Source of the DNA: Leucobacter tenebrionis
GTDB lineage: Bacteria; Actinomycetota; Actinomycetes; Actinomycetales; Microbacteriaceae
Reading direction: 5' to 3'
DNA length: 64,000 nt
NCBI RefSeq assembly: GCF_019884725.1
Contig: NZ_CP082322.1
Span: 310,001-374,000, forward strand
Of this stretch, positions 44,445-54,067 are shown piece by piece; within the stretch, counting starts at the first letter, position 1; each line of letters begins with the position of its first letter. The notes under the pieces were generated by a model. It was not told the origin of the DNA, made no database searches, and saw nothing but the letters and a program-made list of their open reading frames with translations. A program made the translations under genes and the position numbers.

Positions 44445-45527
44445 TCAGGAGGCGATCTCCTGGTAGGCGAACTGCAGCATCGATTCGTCGACCCCGGCGA
44501 GCACGCGCGGCTTCGCGATGTCGTCGAGCACGATGAAGCGCAGCATCCCGGCCCGTGCCTTCTTGTCGCGCTGCATCGCGGCGAGCAGACCGGGCCAGCG
44601 GCCGGCGGGGTACGAGAGCGGCAGCGACAGGGAGCTCAGGATCTTGCGATGCCGTTCGACCACGGCGTCGGAGAGCCCGCCGGCCATCCGCCCCAGCTCG
44701 GCGGCGTACATCATGCCGATCGAGATCGCGACGCCGTGCCGCCACTGGTAGCGCTCTGCGTGCTCGATCGCGTGCCCGAGCGTGTGTCCGTAGTTGAGGA
44801 TCTCGCGCAGACCCCCCTCGCGGAAATCCTCGGAGACGACGCGTGCCTTCACCCCGATCGCGAGCTCGACCGCGCGCTGGAACTCGGGGGTCGAGGGATC
44901 CGTCGCCCGCTCCACGTCGCGCTCGAGGATGTCGAGGATCTCGGGCTCGGCGATGAAACCGCACTTGGCGACCTCGGCGAAACCGGCGAGGATCTCGTTC
45001 TTCGGCAGAGTCGCGAGCAGATCGAGATCGCAGACGACCGCGGCGGGCGCGTAGAAGCATCCGACCAGGTTCTTGCCCTCGGCGGTGTTGATGCCGGTCT
45101 TGCCGCCGACCGAGGCGTCGACCATGCCGAGCACCGTGGTCGGGATCTGCACGAGCCGCACACCGCGCAGCCAGGTCGCGGCGACGAAGCCGGCGAGGTC
45201 GGTGACGGCACCGCCGCCCAGCCCGATCACCGCGTCGGTGCGCGTGAAGTCGGCCTGGCCCATGATCTGCCAGCAGAAGGCCGCCACCTCGACCCGCTTC
45301 GCGGCCTCGGCGTCGGGCACCTCGGCGAGCAGCACCTGCCCGTAGCGCTGCTGCAGTGCAGTGCGCAGCTCGTCGGCGAGCCTGCCGACGGTGGCCGTGT
45401 GCACGATGAGCACCTTCGCCACGCGGTCGCCGAGCGCGTCGGGCACCCGGTCGAGCACGCCTCGACCGACGGTGACGGTGTACGCGTTCTCTCCGCTGAC
45501 CTCGATGAGGGTCGGGGTGTCGCTCAT
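44445..45527 (-). CDS. aroB: 3-dehydroquinate synthase
   Basis: 360 residues. Second step of the shikimate pathway, DAHP to 3-dehydroquinate with NAD and Zn. GLGGGAVTDLAGFVAATWLRG (in parts), PTTVLGMVDASVGGKTGIN (in parts), metal-binding Glu in FAEVAKCGF, and His residues in NYGHTLGHAIE and WRHGVAISIGM are all present. ATG overlaps the aroK stop (45524-45527, ATGA). Confidence 0.96.
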   Translation of the reverse strand: MSDTPTLIEVSGENAYTVTVGRGVLDRVPDALGDRVAKVLIVHTATVGRLADELRTALQQRYGQVLLAEVPDAEAAKRVEVAAFCWQIMGQADFTRTDAVIGLGGGAVTDLAGFVAATWLRGVRLVQIPTTVLGMVDASVGGKTGINTAEGKNLVGCFYAPAAVVCDLDLLATLPKNEILAGFAEVAKCGFIAEPEILDILERDVERATDPSTPEFQRAVELAIGVKARVVSEDFREGGLREILNYGHTLGHAIEHAERYQWRHGVAISIGMMYAAELGRMAGGLSDAVVERHRKILSSLSLPLSYPAGRWPGLLAAMQRDKKARAGMLRFIVLDDIAKPRVLAGVDESMLQFAYQEIAS

Positions 45528-46294
45528 GCGTTGTCGCTCCTCTTCCTGAAACTGCGAGCCCACTGCGCCACGCGGCGCGCGAGCTGCTCCTTGGTGGCCC
45601 GATCGGTGCGGTAGGTCACGTCGGCGACCTCCTCGTAGAGGGGCCGGCGCTCCTCGAGAATCCGCCCCCACGCCTCGGGGTCGTCGCGCAGCAGGGGCCT
45701 GCGCGCCAGGTTCGCCGTGCGCAGCACGGCCTCCTGGGTGGTCATGAGCAGCACCACGGGATGCTTCGCGAGCAGCCGCCGGGTGCTGTCGGAGAGCACG
45801 GCTCCCCCGCCGAGCGCGACGATGCGGCCGCCCTCGACCGCGAGCTCGGCGGCGATCACCTCGGCCTCGAGGCGCCTGAACTCCGGCTCGCCGTGCCGCT
45901 CGAAGAACTCCGCGATCGGCCCGTGCTGCCGCACGAACACCGCATCGGTATCGATGAACGGCACCCCGAGCTCGCGCGCCACCCGCTTGCCGAGACTCGT
46001 CTTCCCGGCGGCCATCGGGCCGACGAACACGACCGCCCGGTCCGGCAGCCTGGCGCCGGACCGCCGGCGCCGCCGTCGACGCGACCGGCCGCGAGAACCC
46101 GCGCCCGCGGATGCACCCGCGGGGCCTCCCGCGGATGACCCCGCGTCGGTGCGCCCCGCTGAGCCCGCCGCTGCCCCGGCACCCGCTCCGACCCCGGTGG
46201 TGTCCTTCGGGGGCGCCGGCTTCGCCGGAGGCGCGGGCTTGGGCTTCGCCGCGGGCGGTCCGGCCTCGCGACCCGCTCGCCGCTTCCTGTTCAC
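45524..46294 (-). CDS. aroK: shikimate kinase with an N-terminal low-complexity extension
   Basis: 256 residues, where shikimate kinases usually have about 170-180. The kinase domain starts near residue 84: Walker A GPMAAGKT (92-99), [11 protein letters not shown] for shikimate, ALGGGAV and the lid RRPLLRDD. Residues 1-82 are Pro/Ala/Gly-rich and end in an Arg run (RSRRRRRRR). The start is a GTG that overlaps the aroC stop (GTGA, 46291-46294), so the extension is probably translated and not a start-site error. No function for it is known; binding to nucleic acid or ribosome by the Arg run is possible. Confidence 0.9.
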   Translation of the reverse strand: MNRKRRAGREAGPPAAKPKPAPPAKPAPPKDTTGVGAGAGAAAGSAGRTDAGSSAGGPAGASAGAGSRGRSRRRRRRRSGARLPDRAVVFVGPMAAGKTSLGKRVARELGVPFIDTDAVFVRQHGPIAEFFERHGEPEFRRLEAEVIAAELAVEGGRIVALGGGAVLSDSTRRLLAKHPVVLLMTTQEAVLRTANLARRPLLRDDPEAWGRILEERRPLYEEVADVTYRTDRATKEQLARRVAQWARSFRKRSDNA

Positions 46295-47487
46295 GACTCG
46301 ATGACGGTCGCCAGCCGCTCGGGGATCGCCGCGAGATACGCCTCGAGATTGCGCCGCGTCTCGGGCAGGCTGTCGCCGCCGAACTTCTCGGTCACCGCAT
46401 CGGCGAGCACGAGCGCGACCATGGCCTCGGCCACGACGCCCGCGGCCGGAACCGCGGTGACGTCGCTGCGCTGGTGGTGCGCCTTCGCCTCCTCGCCGGT
46501 CGCGATGTCGACGGTGGGCAGCGCGCGGGGTACGGTGGCGATCGGTTTCATGCCGGCGCGCACGCGCAGCACCTGGCCCGTCGTCATGCCGCCCTCGATG
46601 CCGCCGGCTCGATCCGTCTCGCGGGCGATGGTTCCGTCGGCGAGGTGCAGTTCGTCGTGCGCGGCCGATCCTCTGCGACGCGTGGTCTCGAAGCCGTCGC
46701 CGACCTCGACCGCCTTGATCGCCTGGATGCCCATGAGCGCCCCGGCGATGCGGGAATCGAGGCGGCGGTCCCAGTGCACGTACGATCCGAGCCCGGGCGG
46801 CAGGCCGTAGGCGAGGACCTCGACGATGCCGCCGAGGGTGTCGCCGGTCTTCTTGGTGTCGTCGACCTCCTCGACCATGCGGGCGCTCGTGGCCGCATCG
46901 AAGCAGCGCAGCGGATCCGCGTCGAGCGTCGTCACGTCGTCGGGGCGCGGCAGCGGCGCCCCCTCGGGCACCTCGACCTCGCCCATCGAGATCGTGTGGC
47001 TCACGAGCCGGATCCCGAGCTCCGCGAGGAACGAACGCGCGACCGCCCCGAGCGCGACGCGCGCCGCGGTCTCACGGGCGCTCGCCCGTTCGAGCACGGG
47101 CCTCGCCTCGTCGAAGCCGTACTTCTGCATGCCCGCGAGGTCGGCGTGACCCGGCCTGGGCCGCGTCAGCGGGGCGCCGCGGCCGCGCGACTTCTCGGTG
47201 AGCTCGACGGCTTCGGCGCTCATGACCTCCGTCCACTTCGGCCACTCGGTGTTGCCGATGCGGATCGCGACCGGCCCGCCGATCGAGACGCCGTGCACGA
47301 CGCCGCCCGACAGGTGCAGCTCGTCCTGCTCGAACTTCATGCGCGAGCCGCGGCCGTAACCGAGCTTGCGACGAGCGAGGTCTTCGCGGATCCCGTCGAG
47401 CGAGACGGGCACGCCGGCGGGCAGCCCCTCGAGGACGGCGATGAGTTCAGGGCCGTGAGATTCTCCGGCAGTAAGCCAACGCAGCAT
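46291..47487 (-). CDS. aroC: chorismate synthase
   Basis: 398 residues, full length. FMN-dependent last step to chorismate. [20 protein letters not shown] (in parts) at the N-terminus, [12 protein letters not shown], and the C-terminal [24 protein letters not shown] (in parts) are family signatures. Separated by 5 nt from aroE. Confidence 0.97.
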   Translation of the reverse strand: MLRWLTAGESHGPELIAVLEGLPAGVPVSLDGIREDLARRKLGYGRGSRMKFEQDELHLSGGVVHGVSIGGPVAIRIGNTEWPKWTEVMSAEAVELTEKSRGRGAPLTRPRPGHADLAGMQKYGFDEARPVLERASARETAARVALGAVARSFLAELGIRLVSHTISMGEVEVPEGAPLPRPDDVTTLDADPLRCFDAATSARMVEEVDDTKKTGDTLGGIVEVLAYGLPPGLGSYVHWDRRLDSRIAGALMGIQAIKAVEVGDGFETTRRRGSAAHDELHLADGTIARETDRAGGIEGGMTTGQVLRVRAGMKPIATVPRALPTVDIATGEEAKAHHQRSDVTAVPAAGVVAEAMVALVLADAVTEKFGGDSLPETRRNLEAYLAAIPERLATVIES

Positions 47488-47492
47488 ACCTG

Positions 47493-48470
47493 CTATCTTC
47501 CCACACCCGAGGAGTCGGCCGCGTCTCGCATGACCTCGAGCAGGCGCGCCTCGTCCGGCAGGGGCACAGCGGGATCGCCGGCAACGAAGATCCTGATCTG
47601 CAGCAGGGCCTGCTCCACGAGCATCCCCTCGCCGGAGTGCGCGACTCCCCCGGCGGCGAGCCAGCGCTCGGCCAGCGGTGAGGGCCAGGGATCGTAGGCG
47701 ACGTCGAAGAGCGGCGTCTGCAGCAGCGCCTCCGGCAGTTCGACGTCGCTGATCGCACCCCCCGGGAGGGTCGAGATCACCAGTGTGGGCGCGCCCTCGG
47801 CGGGGTTGAACGGGTTCGGTACGCTCCAGTGGGCGGCCAGATGCACCGCCTGGCTCAGCGGGGTGCCCGACATGTGCAGGGCGGTGTCAGCCCCCGGTTC
47901 CCGGGAGTCGCCGAAGCGCGCCACCAGATCGGCGATCCTCTCGACGTTGCGGGCGACCACCTCGACGTGCAGCGCCCCGAGGCGACGGGCCGCGAGCACC
48001 GCCGACACGGCCGTGGCGCCCGAGCCGATCACGACCGTGTGCGCGGCGTCGAGTCCGGCGCGGCGGATCGCGGCGGCCAGCCCCCCGACGTCGGTGTTGA
48101 ACCCGGCCCACGCGGTGCCCCCGCCGGGCGCGGGCGCACCGAGGCGCAGCAGGGTGTTGACCACGCCGCTCTCCTCCGCAACGGGATCGCGCACGAGTGC
48201 GAGCCGGTGCGCCTCCTCCTTGAGCGGCATGGTGAGCGACAGCCCCCGCCACTCGGGTCCGAGCCCTGCGAGGTAGGCCGCCAGGTCGTCGGCTTGCAGC
48301 TCCTCGCGTCCGTAGCTCCAGTCGACCCCGAGCTCCGCGTAGGCCGCGGCGTGGATCGCCGGCGACTTCGAGTGGGCGATCGGAGAGCCGAGCACCGCCA
48401 GCGCCGCTGCTGGCAGCGCGGTGATCGGGGCGCGCTCGCTCTCGCCGCCGCGCGCGTCGGGGCCCGTCAC
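47493..48470 (-). CDS. aroE: shikimate dehydrogenase-family protein
   Basis: 325 residues from a GTG at 48470, slightly longer than usual because of a 25-residue N-terminus and several Ala/Gly insertions. Substrate motif [12 protein letters not shown] (in parts), catalytic Lys in [17 protein letters not shown], and the NADP-binding [13 protein letters not shown]. All catalytic residues present. One nucleotide separates it from the mltG stop, so it is in the mltG-aro unit. Confidence 0.92.
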   Translation of the reverse strand: MTGPDARGGESERAPITALPAAALAVLGSPIAHSKSPAIHAAAYAELGVDWSYGREELQADDLAAYLAGLGPEWRGLSLTMPLKEEAHRLALVRDPVAEESGVVNTLLRLGAPAPGGGTAWAGFNTDVGGLAAAIRRAGLDAAHTVVIGSGATAVSAVLAARRLGALHVEVVARNVERIADLVARFGDSREPGADTALHMSGTPLSQAVHLAAHWSVPNPFNPAEGAPTLVISTLPGGAISDVELPEALLQTPLFDVAYDPWPSPLAERWLAAGGVAHSGEGMLVEQALLQIRIFVAGDPAVPLPDEARLLEVMRDAADSSGVGR

Positions 48471-48471
48471 C

Positions 48472-49563
48472 TCAGCACCCGCTGTCCGGCGTCGCGGCGC
48501 ACCAGTCCCGGTACTCCTGGATCGCGGCCTCGTGCTCGGCCTCGTTGGTCGTGAAGGTCAGCGCGCCGTCGCCGCCGGGCGCGTTCACGAAGTACAGCCA
48601 GTCCGTGTCGGCCGGGTGCAGCGCGGCGTCGATCGCCGCGCGCCCCGGGTTCGAGATCGGCCCGATCGGCAGGCCCTTGTGCACGTAGGTGTTCCAGGGG
48701 TTGTCGTCGCTGAGCGCCTCGTCGCTCGACCAGAAGCTGCCGTGCTCACCCGAACCGTACTGGGCGGTCGAGTCCATGCCGAGCGCCATGTCGACTTCGA
48801 GGCGCTTGTGGATGACCTGGGAGATCTTCGAGAAGTCCTCGTTCCGGCCCTCCCGCTGCACGATGGAGGCGATGGTCAGCACGCGCTCGCGATCCGCCTC
48901 GGCCACCCCGAACTCGTCGAGCACCTGCACCTGATGACTGACCAGCAGCCCGATGATGTCCTCGGCGGTCATCTCGGGCGAGAACTCGTAGGTCGCCGGG
49001 AACAGCCAGCCCTCGAGCGAGGGCACACCCTCGGGGAGCCCGTATGCGGCTGGATTCTCGGCAGCCGCGACGAACTCCTCATAGGGGATGCCCGAGCCCT
49101 CCGACAGCAGCTCGAGGGTGCCCTCGATCGTGAGCCCCTCCGGGAGCGTGGCGCTCAGCTGCTGTCGGTTCTCAGGATCCTGCAGGGCCTCGAGCGCGGC
49201 CTGGGAGCTCATGCGCTCGCGCACCGTGTAGATGCCCGGCAAGAACTCGACCTGCGGCTCCTGCGCGAGCAGCAGTTCGTAGAACGCGTCGGAGGTCTTC
49301 ACCACACCGGCCTTCTCGAGCGAGGCCGCGATGTCCTCGCCGATCTCGCCCTCCCGAATGGTGACCGTGGTCTCCTCGCCCTGGTCGCTGTCGTCGTAGT
49401 CGTTCGTGGACCACCCCATGGCCAGCGAGATCTGCTCGCCGTACTGCGTCCACAGGTAGCCGCCCGCCGCGGCGAGGCCGCCGAGCAGCACCAGGGCGAC
49501 CAGCAGCGAGATCAGGACCCGCCGGCCGGTGCGTCGGGAGTCGTCGCGGGTGCGAGCGTTCAT
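48472..49563 (-). CDS. mltG: endolytic murein transglycosylase MltG
   Basis: 363 residues. One membrane anchor (about 16-37) and an outside domain that cleaves nascent peptidoglycan and sets glycan length. LysM-like region GEIGEDIAASLEKAGVV (in parts), the catalytic Glu in IASIVQREGR, and GLPIGPISNPGRAAIDAALHP (in parts) identify the family. ATG overlaps the ruvX stop (49560-49563). Confidence 0.95.
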   Translation of the reverse strand: MNARTRDDSRRTGRRVLISLLVALVLLGGLAAAGGYLWTQYGEQISLAMGWSTNDYDDSDQGEETTVTIREGEIGEDIAASLEKAGVVKTSDAFYELLLAQEPQVEFLPGIYTVRERMSSQAALEALQDPENRQQLSATLPEGLTIEGTLELLSEGSGIPYEEFVAAAENPAAYGLPEGVPSLEGWLFPATYEFSPEMTAEDIIGLLVSHQVQVLDEFGVAEADRERVLTIASIVQREGRNEDFSKISQVIHKRLEVDMALGMDSTAQYGSGEHGSFWSSDEALSDDNPWNTYVHKGLPIGPISNPGRAAIDAALHPADTDWLYFVNAPGGDGALTFTTNEAEHEAAIQEYRDWCAATPDSGC

Positions 49564-50057
49564 GTTCGAGTCTCCTCCTCGGGGGGCTCTGGGGTCGTGA
49601 CCGGCTGACCCGGTGCTTCGCCGCGCGCGCGTTCGATGTCGAGCGCGTGCTGCAGAATGACCACGGCGGCGGCCTGGTCGATGATCGATCGGCTCTGCTT
49701 CGTCTTCTTACCGGCCTGACGCAGATGGCCCTGCGCCGACACCGTCGAGAGGCGCTCGTCGACCAGGCGCACGGGCACACCGGTCGGCACGAGGCGCGCG
49801 GCCAGGCGCTCGGCGAAGCCCGCCGCGTCGTCGGTGGAGAGGGTGCGCTCCCCCCGCATGTTGAGCGGCAGCCCGACGATCGCTTCGAGCGCGTCGAACT
49901 CGGCCGCGATCTCGACGATGCGCGCCAGGTCGGCGTCACCGCGGAGGTCGCGCGGCACCGTTTCGACGGGGGTCGCCAGCATGCCGTGGGGGTCGCTGCG
50001 CGAGACGCCGATACGGGCCTTGCCCACATCGATGCCGAGACGTACGCCGCTGCGCAT
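49560..50057 (-). CDS. ruvX: Holliday junction resolvase-like RuvX (YqgF)
   Basis: 165 residues. RNase H-like fold, LGIDVGKARIGVSRSD at the N-terminus (in parts) with the first acidic residue, GLPLNMRG and VDERLSTVSAQ. YqgF proteins process pre-16S rRNA and may act on junctions. Start overlaps the alaS stop by one base (TGATG). Confidence 0.94.
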   Translation of the reverse strand: MRSGVRLGIDVGKARIGVSRSDPHGMLATPVETVPRDLRGDADLARIVEIAAEFDALEAIVGLPLNMRGERTLSTDDAAGFAERLAARLVPTGVPVRLVDERLSTVSAQGHLRQAGKKTKQSRSIIDQAAAVVILQHALDIERARGEAPGQPVTTPEPPEEETRT

Positions 50058-52711
50058 CAGCCTGCCAGGTGTCGCCGGATCTCGGCGAGCGCGTCATCGA
50101 TCTTCGCCGGATCGGTGCCGCCGCCCTGGGCGAGATCCGGCTTACCGCCGCCGCCGCCGCCGAGCACCTTCGCGCCGAGCTTGGCGAGATCCCCCGCGCG
50201 CACACCCCGATCCCTCGCCGCCGCGGTCGTGGCGGCGATGACGACGGGCTTGCCACCGGCCTCGCCGGCCAGCGCCACGACGCCGGCGTCGGACCCGAGA
50301 CGATCGCGCAGCTGCAGCGCGAGCGACCGCACGTCGTCGGCCGAACCGACCGAGCCGAGCGAGCCGAGCACGGCCCGCACGCCGCCGACCTCCACGGCGC
50401 CCGCGAGCAGTTCGGGAACGCGCTGGCCGAGCTTCTCTGCCTCGAGGGCCGCGACCTTCTTCTCGGCCGCGCGCAGCTGAGCGCCGAGATCCTGCACCTT
50501 GGTCACCAGCTCGGCGCGCGGCACCTTCAGGCCGCTCGTGAGCTGCTGCACGATCGCGCGCTCGGCGGCGAAGTTGCGGAACGCCTCGATGCCGACGAGC
50601 GACTCGACACGCCGGTTGGTGGAACCGACCGAGCTCTCGGACACCAGGCTGATCATGCCGACCTCGGAGGAGCTGGAGACATGGGTGCCCGCGCACAGCT
50701 CCCGCGACCAGGGGCCTCCGATGTCGACGACGCGCACACGGTCGCCGTACTTCTCGCCGAAGAGCGCCATGGCGCCGATGGCCTTCGCCTCGTCGAGCGG
50801 CATCTCGCGCGTGACCACGTCGTAGTCGCTGCGGATCGCGAGGTTCGAGATCTCCTCGATCTCGCTCTTCGTCTCGGCGGAGAGCGCCTCGCTGTGCGTG
50901 AAGTCGAGGCGCAGGTACCCGGCCTTGTTGTAGGAGCCGGCCTGGTGCGCGTTCGAGCCGAGCACCTCGCGCAGTGCGGCGTGGACGATGTGCGTGCCCG
51001 AGTGCGCCTGCGTCGCCCCGCGCCGGTAGTCGGCGTCGACGCGGGTCTCGGCGCGCGCATCGAGGCCGACGACGCCGATCGTCACCTTCACCGTGTGCAC
51101 GATGAGGCCCGGCACGGGCTTCTGCACGTCGAGCACCTCGGCCTCGAAGCCGTCGCCGACGATGACGCCCTGATCCGAGTCCTGCCCGCCCGACTCAGCC
51201 CACAGCGAGGTCTCCGCGAGCACGATCTCGGCGATCTGCCCCTCTCGGGCCTCGGGCACCGGGGCGCCGTCGACCACGATGCCGAGCACCCGGCTCTCGT
51301 GGTTCAGCTCGTCGTAGCCGACGAAGGCGGTCTCGCCCAGCCCGCGCAGTTCCTTGTAGACCGAGAGGTCGGCGCGCTGGCCCTTCTTCGCCTTGGCATC
51401 CGCCTTCGCGCGCTCGCGCTGCTCCGCCATGAGCGAGGCGAAGACCTCGCGGTTCACGGCGACGCCCGCTTCCTCCGCGATCTCCAGGGTGAGCTCGATG
51501 GGGAAGCCGTGCGTATCGTGCAGCAGGAAGGCGGTGTCGCCCGGCACCTCGGCGCCGGCGCTCTTCGCGTCGGCGACGGCGGTGTCGAGGATCTGGATCC
51601 CCGACGCGAGCGTGCGCAGGAACGTCTTCTCCTCCGCGTAGGCCGCACGGGAGATGAAGTCGAAGTCGCGCTCGACCGCGGGATAGGCGGCCTTCATGGC
51701 GTCGCGCGACACCGGGAACAGCTCCGCGAAGCTCGGCCCGTCGAAGCCGAGCAGGCGCATCGACAGGATGACCCGGCGGAGCAGGCGTCGCAGGATGTAG
51801 CCGCGGCCCTCGTTGGACGGCGTGACGCCGTCGGCGATGAGCATCAGCCCGCTCCGCACGTGATCCGCGATGACGCGCAGGCGTACGTCGTCGTCGTGAT
51901 TCGCGCCGTAGGTCTTGCCCGCCAGCTCGGCAGCGCGGTCGAGCACCGGACGCACCTGGTCGATCTCGTACATGTTCTGCACGCCCTGCTTGATGAAGGC
52001 GACGCGCTCGAGCCCCATGCCCGTGTCGATGTTCTGCTTCGGCAGGTCGCCGACGATGGTGAAGTCGGTCTTCGACTTCACGTCGGCGATCTGATACTGC
52101 ATGAACACCAGATTCCAGATCTCGACGTAGCGGTCGTCGTCCGTCGCGGGGCCGCCGTCAACGCCATGATCGGGTCCCAGGTCGTAGAAGATCTCGGAGC
52201 ACGGGCCCGCCGGACCCGGCTGCCCGGTCGACCAGTAGTTCGTGTCCTTGCCGAGTCGCTGGATGCGCTCGTCGGGCAGCGTGGAGTGCTGCTTCCACAG
52301 CGCGATCGCCTCGTCGTCCTCCTCGTAGACGGTGACCCACAGGTCCTTCGGATCGAAGCCGAGACCGCCCTCCTCCTCGCTCGTGGTGAGCAGCTCCCAC
52401 GCGAAGCGGATCGCGCCCTCCTTGAAGTAGTCGCCGAAGGAGAAGTTGCCGCACATCTGGAAGAACGTGCCGTGGCGGGGGGTCTTGCCGACCTCCTCGA
52501 TATCGTTCGTGCGAATGCACTTCTGCACGCTCGTCGCGCGCGGGTACGGCGCGGGGACGAGGCCGGAGAGATAGGGCACGAACGGCACCATGCCGGCGAC
52601 CGTGAACATCAGGCTGGGATCGTCGCTCACGAGCGAGGCCGAGGGCACGACCGTGTGCCCCCTCTTCTCGAAGAAGTCGAGCCAGCGGCGGTGGATTTCG
52701 GCGGTCTGCAT
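50057..52711 (-). CDS. alaS: alanine-tRNA ligase
   Basis: 884 residues, complete. Class II core at the N-terminus (FFEKRGHTVVPSASLVSDDP in parts, FTVAGMVPF), tRNA recognition, editing domain with HSGTHIVHAAL near residue 570 and CAGTHVSSSSE near 672 for zinc and mischarged Ser/Gly-tRNA, and a C-terminal C-Ala domain ending with a Gly-rich GGGGGGKPD stretch. First gene of the alaS-ruvX-mltG-aro run. Confidence 0.98.
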   Translation of the reverse strand: MQTAEIHRRWLDFFEKRGHTVVPSASLVSDDPSLMFTVAGMVPFVPYLSGLVPAPYPRATSVQKCIRTNDIEEVGKTPRHGTFFQMCGNFSFGDYFKEGAIRFAWELLTTSEEEGGLGFDPKDLWVTVYEEDDEAIALWKQHSTLPDERIQRLGKDTNYWSTGQPGPAGPCSEIFYDLGPDHGVDGGPATDDDRYVEIWNLVFMQYQIADVKSKTDFTIVGDLPKQNIDTGMGLERVAFIKQGVQNMYEIDQVRPVLDRAAELAGKTYGANHDDDVRLRVIADHVRSGLMLIADGVTPSNEGRGYILRRLLRRVILSMRLLGFDGPSFAELFPVSRDAMKAAYPAVERDFDFISRAAYAEEKTFLRTLASGIQILDTAVADAKSAGAEVPGDTAFLLHDTHGFPIELTLEIAEEAGVAVNREVFASLMAEQRERAKADAKAKKGQRADLSVYKELRGLGETAFVGYDELNHESRVLGIVVDGAPVPEAREGQIAEIVLAETSLWAESGGQDSDQGVIVGDGFEAEVLDVQKPVPGLIVHTVKVTIGVVGLDARAETRVDADYRRGATQAHSGTHIVHAALREVLGSNAHQAGSYNKAGYLRLDFTHSEALSAETKSEIEEISNLAIRSDYDVVTREMPLDEAKAIGAMALFGEKYGDRVRVVDIGGPWSRELCAGTHVSSSSEVGMISLVSESSVGSTNRRVESLVGIEAFRNFAAERAIVQQLTSGLKVPRAELVTKVQDLGAQLRAAEKKVAALEAEKLGQRVPELLAGAVEVGGVRAVLGSLGSVGSADDVRSLALQLRDRLGSDAGVVALAGEAGGKPVVIAATTAAARDRGVRAGDLAKLGAKVLGGGGGGKPDLAQGGGTDPAKIDDALAEIRRHLAG

Positions 52712-52755
52712 CCGGTCGGGGTCCTTCTGGGGTGGGGCGGTGATGGTGTGCGGGA

Positions 52756-52980
52756 TCAGCGCTGCTCGCGCAGCTTGCGCAGTGCGTCTTCGACGTCGTC
52801 GAGCGCCTCGTCGGCCTCGGCCTCGGCCTTGCGGTACCCGGCGACGAAGGCGCTCCCCAGCTCATCGAGGCCGCGATTGACGCGAGCGAAGAATCGCCGG
52901 CCCTCGGGCGTCTGGTTGACGAAGTGGGCGCCGATGAATCCCAGCACCACTCCGGTCATCAGCCACAGCAGTTTGCGCAT
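52756..52980 (-). CDS. small membrane-anchored protein (YtxH-like), unknown function
   Basis: 74 residues from the ATG at 52980, with AGGAGG 9 nt upstream. One N-terminal membrane segment (LLWLMTGVVLGFIGAHFV in parts) followed by a charged helix rich in Glu, Asp, Ala and Arg that looks like coiled coil. Resembles the YtxH/DUF948-like small anchored proteins. Sits between rpsD and alaS, a position where such a gene is common in actinobacteria. An upstream frame start at 53037 lacks support. Confidence 0.75.
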   Translation of the reverse strand: MRKLLWLMTGVVLGFIGAHFVNQTPEGRRFFARVNRGLDELGSAFVAGYRKAEAEADEALDDVEDALRKLREQR

Positions 52981-53087
52981 GTTCCCATTCCTCCTAGCGG
53001 CGTTCCGCGCGGCCTGGCGACCGCGCGCGAGAAGCATCTCCCAAGCTTAGCGGTAGCCGCCGACAGCGTTCCGCGCGTCAGACGAAA

Positions 53088-53139
53088 CGCCGAAGGGGCG
53101 CCGGATCCCGATCTCTCGGATCCCGACGCCCCCTCGGCG
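53088..53139 (-). terminator. rpsD terminator
   Basis: Long stem: CGCCGAAGGGGCG and CGCCCCCTCGGCG pair with one mismatch, extended inward by GGATCC/GGATCC. On the minus strand it starts 16 nt past the rpsD stop and is followed by TTTCGTCT. A good Rho-independent terminator separating rpsD from the small membrane protein gene. Confidence 0.75.
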
Positions 53140-53154
53140 TACGGTGCTCGGGGC

Positions 53155-53784
53155 TCAGCGACCCGAGTAGTACTCGACCACGAGCTGCACCTCGCAGGTC
53201 ACGGGGACCTCGGCGCGCTTCGGGCGACGGACCAGGCGGGCCTGGAGCTTGTCGAGCTCGACCTCGAGGTAACCCGGGACGGCGGGCAGAACCTCAGCGT
53301 GGCCACCGGCAGCGGCGACCTGGAAGGGCTCGAGGCCCTCCGAGCGCTCCTTGACGTGGATGAGCTGGCCCGGCTTCACGCGGAAGGAGGGGCGGTCGAC
53401 GATCTTGCCGTCGACGAGGATGTGGCGGTGCACGACGAGCTGGCGAGCCTGCGCGGTGGTACGGGCGAAGCCGGCGCGCAGCACGAGCGCGTCGAGACGC
53501 ATCTCGAGCAGCTCGACCAGGTTCTCACCGGTCAGGCCGTCCTGACGACGAGCCTCCTTGAAGGCGATGGTCAGCTGCTTCTCGCGGATGCCGTACTGGG
53601 CGCGGAGACGCTGCTTCTCACGCAGACGGACGGCGTAGTCGCTGTCGCTCTTGCGCTTGGTGCGGCCGTGCTGGCCGGGGCCGTAGGGGCGCTTCTCGAG
53701 GTAGCGGGCCGCCTTCGGGGTGAGGGCGATGCCCAGCGCGCGCGAGCGGCGGGTCTGTGAACGGGTACGCGACGTAGTCGACAC
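53155..53784 (-). CDS. rpsD: 30S ribosomal protein S4
   Basis: 209 residues from a GTG at 53784, with AAAGGA 5 nt upstream. Primary rRNA-binding protein. No zinc-finger cysteines in the N-terminus, so it is the zinc-free form; S4 RNA-binding domain RLDALVLRAGFARTTAQARQLVVHRHILVDGKIV (in parts). Stands alone and not in the alpha operon, as is usual for many Microbacteriaceae-type and Bacillus-type genomes. Confidence 0.97.
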   Translation of the reverse strand: MSTTSRTRSQTRRSRALGIALTPKAARYLEKRPYGPGQHGRTKRKSDSDYAVRLREKQRLRAQYGIREKQLTIAFKEARRQDGLTGENLVELLEMRLDALVLRAGFARTTAQARQLVVHRHILVDGKIVDRPSFRVKPGQLIHVKERSEGLEPFQVAAAGGHAEVLPAVPGYLEVELDKLQARLVRRPKRAEVPVTCEVQLVVEYYSGR

Positions 53785-53811
53785 GTGGATCCTTTCGGGT
53801 TTCTGTGCTGT

Positions 53812-53831
53812 GCGGCTCGGGATCGAGCCGC
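53812..53831 (-). promoter_or_regulatory. hairpin in the rpsD leader
   Basis: GCGGCTCG-GGAT-CGAGCCGC: 8-bp arms, 28 nt upstream of the rpsD start. The rpsD leader lies in a 283-nt gene-free stretch (53785-54067). A TAAGCT on the minus strand at about 54004-54009 may be a -10 box, which would give an untranslated leader over 200 nt long. S4 is often autoregulated through its leader, but no known S4-leader structure was matched. Confidence 0.4.
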
Positions 53832-54067
53832 GTGTTCTCTCGGCCACGCTGCGCCCGCATTCACGAACTCTCGCTCGCAATGCACGCGACGCAGCAAACC
53901 GTCTTCGGTGAGGGAACGACCAGTGCAGAAACCCGGCTACAGGGCGCCTGCCACCTGACTCTCCGCGCGCAGCCGAGCGCGGTAGCGGTGTTGGCCAGCG
54001 TCTAGCTTAGCAGATATCGGCGCAGCCCCGCCGCAGCCGATGCGTCGGAGTTCTACCTCTGTCGGCC

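Noticed and set aside
18254..44445. Prophage or integrative element in the accessory block
   Set aside because: No integrase, phage structural, conjugation or transposase gene, and no attachment-site repeats were noticed; the genes are metabolic or transport-like.
50069..53050. 993-codon plus-strand open frame
   Set aside because: Antisense to alaS and the small membrane protein gene; composition is of the shadow type and it crosses two real gene ends.
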